Of a stretch of 64,000 nt of DNA, positions 25,301 through 32,270 are shown piece by piece (position 1 is the stretch's first letter; each line of letters starts with the position of its first letter). The translations under genes were made by a program, and so were the position numbers. The notes beneath the pieces are model-generated. The model saw only the letters and a list, made by a program, of their open reading frames with translations, ran no database searches and was not told the origin of the DNA. Origin of the DNA: Nitrobium sp046350935 (GTDB lineage: Bacteria > Nitrospirota > Thermodesulfovibrionia > Thermodesulfovibrionales > Dissulfurispiraceae); NCBI GenBank assembly GCA_046350935.1, contig JAXLZK010000011.1, positions 1 to 64,000 on the forward strand, in the 5' to 3' direction.

Positions 25301-28300
25301 GAACTCATCGATGTAGGTGCGCGTGTGCCGGACGGTACTAAGGGCGACGCTTTCCGGAAGGCGCTCAAGGTTGCGCTGGAGGAGCACTTCGAGTCACAGA
25401 AAGGATTGTCGGACGAGAAGAAGCCTATGAGCTATGAGACCAAGAGGGACGCTGAGCGCTTCATCGATGAGCGGCATGCGCCACTGCTTGATCTGTCTCA
25501 GGCGTTCACGGCAATGCTCTCCTCCGGCAATGGAAAGGGCGACAAGCCGTTCCTGAAGCTGCTCGATTTGTGGACGAAGCTCAGAGTGAAGCGGGAACAC
25601 TACTCGGATGTCCACGCAATGAACCTGTTCTTCGATCTGCTGGGACGCCAGCTCCTGATCTTTTCGCTCTGGGCGCGTAGCGACCTGAAAGCTTCTTCCG
25701 TAAACTTATTTGTGGCGAAAGTGAGCGAGGACAGCATCGCACCGGTATCGACGCTTGTCGAGATAACTGCGATCCTTTCGAAAAGACCTGATCTTCAGGA
25801 GTTGGCCGGAAAGACAGCCATAAAAGCCAAGGCTTTGATCGAGAACGAGGATGAAGTTAGCTGCCGGGCTTCTCTCTTTGCGCAGTTGTCCAGGGCGATC
25901 ATGCCAGCAAGCTCCGATGAGACGGCATCCTATTTTCGCGCCGGACTTGAGCAAATGGACGCCGTAGGTTCAGGCGATTACCAGTTCACGAATGAACTGC
26001 TGCTCTTTGCGGCGAATTTGCGGGGAGATGAGCTTGAGGAAAGCGACTTCCACGCGCTTTCCAACATCTGCGAACTCAACATGCCCTCTGATGAAGAAAA
26101 GTTTCCATGGGTGGCGTTCGCAAGAGGATTGGTCCGGACTTCCGGATGCAGAACGCTCGCAAAACTTGGGCGATGGAATGACCGCGACAAAATATCTCTG
26201 GACTACACATTACTGCCTTACCTGACGGCGCTCATCGAGCAGGACAAGATCGACCCGTCCATCGCGCTAGGGCTGCTTCGTATATCGGACCCAGCGGAAC
26301 TGTATGGTTGCGGAACAACGCACCTCGCGGAAGTAATCGCCGAAAAACGGTATCCGAGTTCTAAGGAGTTATTGATCGAGCTAATTTTGCAGTTCGAGCA
26401 GAATCACCCCAGCGTCTTTCTGCCCAGTACTCTTGTCAAGCTCCGTAAAATAGCCGAGCGCGAGCTTGGTAAGAACTCGGAACAGAGTGCCTATCTCTCA
26501 GTCGCCGTGCCAAAGTTCGAGAAGCTACGTGACGAGGAGAACGAGAACCGAAATTATCTCGGCACGCAAGACCCCCGGCGCGTAGCGCCGGCAAACGATC
26601 AGGAAGAAAAGAACCGGCGTGCCCTGAAGAAGATTGTGGATGAAACGGTCCCCGCCGACGAAACGTCAATGTCGCGGGCTATCGATGCGCTGAATGACAT
26701 GCAGCACATCTTTGACTTGAAGGGGTTTTTTTTCGAGAACCTGCGGGGAAAGCTGAAGTACGCTGAAAGGCCGAAATACGTCCAGATCATAGCGCGGCTT
26801 GAGACTCTAGATATCTACACAAAAATGAGCGAGCTGAAAGAGTGCAAGGAGAAATGGGGCAACTCTTCAGCGGCACTAGGAAGGATATTCCGCGATATTG
26901 GAGTGCCGCTTGTCCAGATTCACGCAGATGACTTTGTTTATCATGACTATCTGTCCGTTTCCAAACTGAATGAGATTGCCGAACTATCCGGCATCCCAAT
27001 GTCGGTATTGGCGCTCGAATTGATTGTGATATTCGCAGCTCCGGATTCGCACTGGCCTGCATCCATCTGGATGGGTCTAGCAGCAATCATCTGTGAGAGG
27101 ACCAAAGAAGGGGAGGGTCAAATCGCGCTTAAGAGATTGCTCAACAGCAGCTCCGCAAAGCTGGCATCAACAGTAGCGGACGGCATGTGGAAAGATGATC
27201 ACTATCCGAAAAGCGGAGAGGCTGATATTGCGGCGGGGCTGGTATGGCTTATGCTCGGCTCGCCTTCTGCGGCCATTCGATGGAGGGCCGCCCACAGCAT
27301 CCGATGCTTCGCGCGGTTCGGAAAGTGGGAGGTAATCGACGCTCTAATAGGGCGATTTAATTCCACGGATGCCCATCCATATCAGGCTCCGGAGATTCCT
27401 TTCTATTTTCTGCACGCCCGGCTTTGGTTGCTGCTTGCAATTGCGCGAGTCGCGATGGACCATCCGAAAAATGTGGCTAAGTACGCGGATGCGCTGAAGG
27501 CCATCGCGTTAGACAAGAGTATGCCGCATGTCCTATTGCGCCACTTTGCGGCTCAGGCGCTCCTGGTCTGCGCGAACGGCGGCGGTATTGTCCTGCAGGA
27601 GGCCGACGCCAAGGCTTTGAAGACGGTCAATGAATCGCCATTCCCGAAGAAAAAGACGAAGGAATACCCGCACGATTCATTTTACCAGGATCGTCCGGAC
27701 TCGATCCAGAAGCCAGAGCTCGAATTTTACTTGGACTACGACTTCGAAAAGAATGATATCAAAAGTGTCCATTATATATTCGATAGATCAAAGTGGGAAA
27801 CGAAGGATGCCATGACAGCATGGGTGCGGAAGTACGATCCACGCATAAAAAGTATGCACAACAGAGGCGGGCGCTCCAACCGCCACCGTGAACGCATTGT
27901 AGGAATGACTGCCCGGTATCACCTCTATGGGCAGCAGCTGGGATGGCACGCTCTCTACCTGGTGGCAGGAGAGTTCCTAGCGAAGTATCCGGTGGTTCAG
28001 TGTCCATACGATGACGATGATTCATGGCGCGGGTGGCTGAAACGCGCGTTGCTTACGAGGAGCGACGGGCTGTGGCTCGCTGATGGAGTCGATAGGCCAC
28101 CTGTGGACGCGCAAGTAAATCTCTATGAGAAAGGAGAGAAAGGGCTTGTGCTTACCGGAGACAAGGCAAAACTTTTCTCTCTCTTGAATATTGAATCGTC
28201 CATAGCTGACGAAATCGTTGTCGCTGGTGACTGGCGCTCGGTGGACGGAATCGGGATTCATATTACGTCGGCCTTGGTACCTCCCCGTTATGCTAAGAGA

Positions 28301-28855
28301 CTGGCGCTCCGGTTGTCTCAGGAGGACCCGTCTCAAGCATGGCTACCGTCAGCCGAGGGGTACGACGGCGGCGGCGTATACTCGCGCTCCGAGAAGTCGC
28401 TTTTTGAACCTTGGATCGTTTGGCCTTCCATCGAAACGAGACTCGATGAAACGGACCCATTCGGAGTTATTTCCGCTGTTCGGCGGCTTTACTTTACGAA
28501 TGAGGTAAACGCGATCGCCTCTCTTAAAGCATTGGACCCTTTCATGCGAACGTGGGTCGACCCAGAAGGAAGAATGGCAGTGCGGTCGGAAGCCTGGCGC
28601 TGCAAGCCGGCGCACGACGAAGAAGAATCGATTAGCGCCAAACGACTGGTATGCAGTTCGAAGTTCTTAAAGGACGTACTCCTGAATCGACGTTCGGAGT
28701 TATTGCTGCTGATCAGACTGCGCCGGCACGTCGAAGGCTTTGGCAGCCGGCAGAGCCAATATTGGCATACCACGTCGGTCGTCCGGATTACGCAATTGCT
28801 GGATTTCGAGCTCAATCTCGGCACGGTTAACAAGCTGCAAGTAATGGAGTATTGA
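22382..28855 (+). CDS. Avs-like anti-phage STAND NTPase with N-terminal PD-(D/E)XK nuclease
   Basis: This is a 2157-residue protein. Residues 1-150 look like a Cap4/DUF4297-type nuclease: DGHEFQEAW at 16-24, then E45, D64 and the QVK triad residues at 85-87. A STAND P-loop NTPase follows with Walker A GGVGKT (297-302) and Walker B LLLFIDAID (393-401). The remaining roughly 1600 residues are helical and repeat-like, as in sensor domains. Size and order match Avs (AVAST) proteins that recognise phage proteins and then degrade DNA, closest in layout to the nuclease-STAND Avs3/Avs4 types. The family call is from architecture, not alignment. It is a lone gene with lower GC and different codon use than its neighbours, bracketed by inverted repeats, which suggests horizontal gain. 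Confidence 0.72.
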   Translation: MRNTRRKIDKVRASRDGHEFQEAWTARKALQLVMPTDGLVGIAVEGPAPADQAYASAETVEIADLVLYYGKHPTFNGAWLVIMVQVKYSKSSQSVPYRASDAKKTIRKFAAAFRNYKRKHGVKDVEKKLAFELITNRPIAREFREAIDGLASGNPLKGDAKKQAAQFISACGFKAKELAQFAQKIRIIDLAGSLRQNKHCLSRTLADWSVAPDAMARARLGNLRQLVRDKAGLASEKQNVITRTDVLDALELQSPEDLLPCSAGFPEVGKVVEREQLQTVIRKIPKLDKPLLIHADGGVGKTVFLQSLAKILGETHKIVLFDCFGGGAYRAPEDARHLPKRGLIHIINNLACDGLCDPLLPINENIEELVKAFRHRLAQAVATLQRGSRGTQLLLFIDAIDNAAEHAKDKGESSFPKLLLDSFHHSGPVVGIKLIVSCRTYRRNISKGDIPCEEFELKPFSPAEAEKYLRGRIPKATDTQIQVAYSRSEGNPRILEHLALSDRGLLDPSKINNVIKLDDLLKEQIQKALGEALKRGYKKPDINAFLAGLSVLPPPVPLDEYADAHGMDLSAVKSFAVDLAPLLERTRHGLMFRDEPTETLVREIYAANADTLRTLVENLFNKQGTSVYAASALPGLLQKLDDGKRLFDLAFDERVPTAITSTVGKQNIRYARLKAAVLHAAREQDFDFLVHLLVELSTLAAINQRGTDYVLENPDLVIASHDVDATRRLFETRTRWPGTRYARLTIASVLSGDLNDAYRHAVNADEWIHHFYRQDDEYRRDRVGPERLDIASIPLCLVAQDRGRDAARFMKGWKDWYAYEVAEHIFTLLQQAQKMEIIPVANIRRFLDSLKSQPGVLASALSFLELDNTTRRLIKDLAKACKKKKNIETKRDFHRERDYLFQDGLLKAASIAVAMKMHGEARAIAGVIPHERPRLWSFTDRFSNKDIFPFITYTALRFAVERQSVTEYALLPQELIDVGARVPDGTKGDAFRKALKVALEEHFESQKGLSDEKKPMSYETKRDAERFIDERHAPLLDLSQAFTAMLSSGNGKGDKPFLKLLDLWTKLRVKREHYSDVHAMNLFFDLLGRQLLIFSLWARSDLKASSVNLFVAKVSEDSIAPVSTLVEITAILSKRPDLQELAGKTAIKAKALIENEDEVSCRASLFAQLSRAIMPASSDETASYFRAGLEQMDAVGSGDYQFTNELLLFAANLRGDELEESDFHALSNICELNMPSDEEKFPWVAFARGLVRTSGCRTLAKLGRWNDRDKISLDYTLLPYLTALIEQDKIDPSIALGLLRISDPAELYGCGTTHLAEVIAEKRYPSSKELLIELILQFEQNHPSVFLPSTLVKLRKIAERELGKNSEQSAYLSVAVPKFEKLRDEENENRNYLGTQDPRRVAPANDQEEKNRRALKKIVDETVPADETSMSRAIDALNDMQHIFDLKGFFFENLRGKLKYAERPKYVQIIARLETLDIYTKMSELKECKEKWGNSSAALGRIFRDIGVPLVQIHADDFVYHDYLSVSKLNEIAELSGIPMSVLALELIVIFAAPDSHWPASIWMGLAAIICERTKEGEGQIALKRLLNSSSAKLASTVADGMWKDDHYPKSGEADIAAGLVWLMLGSPSAAIRWRAAHSIRCFARFGKWEVIDALIGRFNSTDAHPYQAPEIPFYFLHARLWLLLAIARVAMDHPKNVAKYADALKAIALDKSMPHVLLRHFAAQALLVCANGGGIVLQEADAKALKTVNESPFPKKKTKEYPHDSFYQDRPDSIQKPELEFYLDYDFEKNDIKSVHYIFDRSKWETKDAMTAWVRKYDPRIKSMHNRGGRSNRHRERIVGMTARYHLYGQQLGWHALYLVAGEFLAKYPVVQCPYDDDDSWRGWLKRALLTRSDGLWLADGVDRPPVDAQVNLYEKGEKGLVLTGDKAKLFSLLNIESSIADEIVVAGDWRSVDGIGIHITSALVPPRYAKRLALRLSQEDPSQAWLPSAEGYDGGGVYSRSEKSLFEPWIVWPSIETRLDETDPFGVISAVRRLYFTNEVNAIASLKALDPFMRTWVDPEGRMAVRSEAWRCKPAHDEEESISAKRLVCSSKFLKDVLLNRRSELLLLIRLRRHVEGFGSRQSQYWHTTSVVRITQLLDFELNLGTVNKLQVMEY

Positions 28856-29228
28856 TAGATGTTTATGGGTGAAACTGGGAGATGATCTTATACAAGTACA
28901 TCTCTATCTTGATTTCCGCTCGGACAATGAAGCTTCGACTGTACCCCAAAGCCAAGTCTACGCATTTCGAGCTTTCGCGTTTCCCCTAGTAGCAGGCTAA
29001 CCTCGCAACTTGGAGTTGGCAGTAGTCTTTTTTGCATCAGAAAAAAATGCGCTTTTTCGGGCACGCCTGTCCAACGGACTTGGACGAAAAGGTTGCAATC
29101 GGGAGGTGTACAGTTGTGGTTGTACGAAGCGGGCTTATTCTTTGATCCAACGGAGTGGCAAGCTTTCTTCGGAACAGGCGGCAGGAATGAATCGGAATGA
29201 CTGGTAGGTATGGGCCGGGATATGCAGC
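28856..29228. other. Intergenic region at the right edge of the island
   Basis: No gene is supported. It contains a weak hairpin (GAGATG/CATCTC near 28890) just after the STAND gene and the right copy of the flanking repeat at 29151-29210. Confidence 0.45.
29151..29210 (-). repeat. Flanking inverted repeat, right copy
   Basis: This is the inverted partner of 21961-22030, with imperfect identity over about 58 bp. It lies directly past the stop of the minus-strand ABC ATPase, just as the left copy lies directly past the stop of the sigma-54 activator. Confidence 0.6.
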
Positions 29229-30035
29229 CTACCCTGCGCCGTTCCGGTACCTGGCTCCCGCCTTCTGCCTCTCTTCTTCGAGGAAGAGGAGGATCTCCCT
29301 CCGCACCCTGTTCAGCTCGGGGCCGGTCCTTTCCCGGGGCCGGGGGATATCCACCGGCACTACCGTGCCGACTGCAGTGGGGCGCCCGGTCAAACAGATG
29401 ACTTCGTCGCCCAGAAAAACCGCCTCTTCGACGTTGTGGGTAATGAAAATAACCGTCTTCCCGGTCTTTTCCCAGACATGGAGGAGCACCTGCTGGAGGT
29501 AGCTCCTGGTCTGGCAATCGAGGGATACGAAGGGCTCGTCCATCAGGAGCACCTTCGGCTCCACCACGAGGGACATGGCGAGCGCCACCTTCTGTTTCAT
29601 TCCCCCCGAGATCTCGCGGGGATAAAAGCCCCCGAATCCCTTCAGCTCGACAAGCTCGAGGGAGGCGAGCGCCCGCTGCTCCCGTTCTTTCCTGCCGATC
29701 CCGGCCACCTCCAGGCCGAATTCGATATTCTTTTGCACCGTTCTCCAGGGGAGGAGGGCGGATTCCTGGAAGATATAGCCGATATCCCTGACCGGAGCGG
29801 AGACTTCACGGTCGCCGAGGCGCACGGAGCCGCTGTCGGGGCGCTCGAGCCCCGAGATGATGCGCAGGAGCGTCGTCTTGCCGCATCCGCTTGGGCCGAT
29901 GACGCTGACGAATTTCCCCGTCCGGACCGTAAAGGAGAGGTCGCGGAGGATTTCCACCTTTTCTTCCCCTGCGGCGCTGCGGAAGGACTTGTTGATACCG
30001 GTTACTTTCAGCTCCATCTTCTCCTCTATCTCCAC
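29229..30035 (-). CDS. ABC transporter ATP-binding protein (SsuB/TauB/NitT type)
   Basis: This 268-residue ATPase has Walker A GPSGCGKTT, Q-loop IFQESALLPW, signature SGGMKQK, Walker B VLLMDEPF and an H-loop (THNVEEAVFL). It matches the nitrate/sulfonate/taurine subfamily in length and in the LLPW motif. It overlaps the permease gene by 10 nt and stops in TAG. It would power import of the substrate bound by the protein encoded at 30815-31804. The substrate is not known. Confidence 0.9.
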   Translation of the reverse strand: MEIEEKMELKVTGINKSFRSAAGEEKVEILRDLSFTVRTGKFVSVIGPSGCGKTTLLRIISGLERPDSGSVRLGDREVSAPVRDIGYIFQESALLPWRTVQKNIEFGLEVAGIGRKEREQRALASLELVELKGFGGFYPREISGGMKQKVALAMSLVVEPKVLLMDEPFVSLDCQTRSYLQQVLLHVWEKTGKTVIFITHNVEEAVFLGDEVICLTGRPTAVGTVVPVDIPRPRERTGPELNRVRREILLFLEEERQKAGARYRNGAG

Positions 30036-30802
30036 CGCAGCAGCTTCTCCTCGGTTTTGCGTATGAAAAGGTCCATCAGGTATCCCGTGACTCCGATGAC
30101 CGCCATGCCCGCGATGATCTGGTCCGCCCGCTGGATGTCCCGCGCGGTCATGATCAGGTATCCGAGCCCGTACCCGCTCTTTACCCCGGTGAATTCCGCA
30201 GCTACCAGGGTCATCCAGCCGATCCCCAGGCCGATCCGTATCCCGGTGATAATGGACGGCATGGCGCCGGGAACGAGGACTTTCAGAAAAAGATCCCGTT
30301 TCTTCGCGCCGAGGATGACGGCATACTCCACGATCCTCTGGTTGATGGAGAGCACCCCGGTGATGGTGTTCAGGAGTATGGGGAAAAAGGAGCCGAGAAA
30401 GATGATGAACGTGGCGGACGCGTCGCCTATGCCGAGCCAGAGGATGGCGAGGGGCACCCAGGCGAGAGGGGGAATCGGGCGTATCATTTCCACAAAAGGA
30501 TTCAGAAAATCACCGAGCTTCCGCCAGAATCCCATGAGAAGACCGGTTGGGATACCGATGAGCAGCGAGACGGCGACCCCGCAGAACACCCTCTTCATGC
30601 TTGCTGCAAAATGGCCGGTCAGCGTATGCCCGGGGGGGAGGCCGGAGGTGACCAGGTCCAGGAGCCCCTCCAGAATGGCAAAAGGAGAGGGAAGGCGGTT
30701 TTCGGGGATAACGCCTGCGAAGGAAAGCGCCTGCCAGGCGGAAAGGACCGCGATGACCGGCAGATACTTCGCGAGCGGGTGCGTATTCGTACGGGTAGTG
30801 AT
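30026..30802 (-). CDS. ABC transporter permease (SsuC/TauC type), apparent AUC start
   Basis: This 258-residue inner-membrane protein carries the EAA-type loop (VLVPGAMPSIITGIRIGLG). The first in-frame ATG is at 30598, but the frame is open and SsuC-like far upstream (LAKYLPVIAVLSAWQAL, then PSPFAIL). Between the TAA of the binding-protein gene and that ATG there is no ATG, GTG or TTG. A GGGGAGGG site sits 4 nt before ATC at 30802-30800, making AUC the best start candidate. Start at 30598 would remove the first membrane helix and leave 190 residues. Confidence 0.8.
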   Translation of the reverse strand: MTTRTNTHPLAKYLPVIAVLSAWQALSFAGVIPENRLPSPFAILEGLLDLVTSGLPPGHTLTGHFAASMKRVFCGVAVSLLIGIPTGLLMGFWRKLGDFLNPFVEMIRPIPPLAWVPLAILWLGIGDASATFIIFLGSFFPILLNTITGVLSINQRIVEYAVILGAKKRDLFLKVLVPGAMPSIITGIRIGLGIGWMTLVAAEFTGVKSGYGLGYLIMTARDIQRADQIIAGMAVIGVTGYLMDLFIRKTEEKLLRWR

Positions 30803-30814
30803 GGCGCCCTCCCC

Positions 30815-31804
30815 TTATGGTGCGGATTCTTTTCTCCCCTCCGGAGCGATATACTCGCGGGCGAGGGAGTCGATATCGACTGTTTTTATATACCCGAAAC
30901 CGAGGAGATACTGCAGGTATTCCTTGACGTCTTTTTCGTTTATATCGTAGTGGTACTGGATGTTCTTCATGGCTTCACGAAGGGTCGCTTCGTCCATGCC
31001 CGTGTATTTCCGCCCGATCCCGGCAGCCTCGTCCGGGTTCTTCCGGATGAATTCCGTGGCCCTGACATGGGCCTTCAGCAATGCCTTCACCGCGGCGGGA
31101 TTCTCGCGGTAGAAGGAGCTCTCCACCGCCACCACGCAGCAGGGGTGGCCCTTCCATATTTTTGAAGAGGTGATGAGGATCCTGCCGATCCCTCCGGTGA
31201 CCGCCTTGGAGGGGTGCGGCTCCCAGGCGATGAAGGCGTCGATCTGGCGGGCGCCCAGCGCGGTGAGCATTTCCGGCGGCTTTATTACAATGATATTCAC
31301 CTTTTTGGGGTCGACGCCTGCGCCTTCGAGCGCCCGGCGCAGGAGGAAATCCTGGACTGTGGCGTAGCCCGGTATTGCGACGGTCTTCCCGGCCAGGTCC
31401 TTCACCGAGCGGAGGGCGGAGTCCTTTCCGACCACGATGGCGGACCCTTCCGAGTTCGCCAGGGATACGGCCTTTACGCCGGCGGATTTATTCGCCACCC
31501 CCGTGGTGCTCGGGGCGACGCCGAGATACCCCGCGTCGAGGCTCCGGGAAGCGAAGGCGCTCATTTCCTCGGGGCCCGCATTGAAGATGCCGGCCACCTC
31601 CACCTCGAGCCCCTCCTCCCTGAAGAAGCCCTTCTCGAGGGCCACCCAGGCGGCAAGGTGGTGCAGGTCGTTCCGGAGATAGCCGAGCCGCACTTTTTTT
31701 AAAGCTGCCGGCTTCAGAGCTGCGGGCTTTTGGACTGCGAGGGCGGCATACACTGCCGAGAGCAGCACCAGCGCGGCGGCGATAAGGGGGAAAGCCTTTT
31801 TCAT
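30815..31804 (-). CDS. ABC transporter substrate-binding protein (SsuA/NitT/Tau type)
   Basis: This 329-residue periplasmic protein has a signal sequence (MKKAFPLIAAALVLLSAVYA) and an NMT1/SsuA-like fold, with blocks VRLGYLRNDLHHLAAWVALEKGFF, WEPHPSKAV and HVRATEFIRKNPDEAA. The start at 31804 follows GAGGAGGATCGTTGCC; an upstream in-frame ATG (31828) has no site. A KPAALKPAALKK repeat follows the signal peptide. Location beside corrinoid methyl-transfer genes suggests a methylated ligand, but the ligand cannot be read from the sequence. Confidence 0.88.
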   Translation of the reverse strand: MKKAFPLIAAALVLLSAVYAALAVQKPAALKPAALKKVRLGYLRNDLHHLAAWVALEKGFFREEGLEVEVAGIFNAGPEEMSAFASRSLDAGYLGVAPSTTGVANKSAGVKAVSLANSEGSAIVVGKDSALRSVKDLAGKTVAIPGYATVQDFLLRRALEGAGVDPKKVNIIVIKPPEMLTALGARQIDAFIAWEPHPSKAVTGGIGRILITSSKIWKGHPCCVVAVESSFYRENPAAVKALLKAHVRATEFIRKNPDEAAGIGRKYTGMDEATLREAMKNIQYHYDINEKDVKEYLQYLLGFGYIKTVDIDSLAREYIAPEGRKESAP

Positions 31805-31841
31805 GGCAACGATCCTCCTCGATCCCATAGAGGGAAAGAAT

Positions 31842-31876
31842 AAAAAATCCCCTCCTCTCGTACGGACGAGGAGGGG
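31842..31876 (-). terminator. Intrinsic terminator between the small Cys protein and ssuA
   Basis: On the minus strand a 9-bp stem (CCCCTCCTC/GAGGAGGGG) is followed by ATTTTTTATTC. It lies 29 bp past the stop at 31905 and before the ssuA start, so it separates or attenuates the transporter genes from the upstream operon. Confidence 0.75.
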
Positions 31877-31904
31877 TATTCGGACTGATCAGAAGAGGGT
31901 GCTC

Positions 31905-32243
31905 TTACTCAGCACCGTCCTCTTCTTTCTCTTCTCCGGTGACAAAGGTGATGGAGATGTCCTTCGGAACGTTGAGCCCCGCCTCCACTTCGAGAGCCTT
32001 GAGAATGCCCGCCGGCACCGGACAGGCGACATGCCGGAGGCATGACGACCCCTTTTGGTACACCGGGTTCTCGAGGACCCTGGTAAAGGCGTCCCTCATG
32101 GTGAGGTTCTGGATCTCATCACCCAGTTTTGCCACCATTTTGCAGGGGGAGGAGATGGTAACGGAAAAACTCTCTCCCTCCTTCTTCACGTCCACCTTTG
32201 CGGGAAGCCCGCACGCCCCTGGATTTACCACTATCTTTGTCAT
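31905..32243 (-). CDS. Small cysteine-containing protein of unknown function, linked to the corrinoid activator
   Basis: This 112-residue soluble protein has four cysteines at 11, 34, 68 and 74 (VNPGACG, SSPCKMV, SSCLRHVACP). It is possibly metal- or Fe-S-binding and has an acidic tail. It starts 27 nt after the RamA-type gene stops, in the same operon, and is followed by a terminator. I do not recognise a named family with certainty. The Cys pattern and position suggest an accessory role in reductive activation of corrinoid proteins. Confidence 0.75.
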   Translation of the reverse strand: MTKIVVNPGACGLPAKVDVKKEGESFSVTISSPCKMVAKLGDEIQNLTMRDAFTRVLENPVYQKGSSCLRHVACPVPAGILKALEVEAGLNVPKDISITFVTGEEKEEDGAE

Positions 32244-32270
32244 TGTGCTTCCTCTTTTCTATGATAAAAG

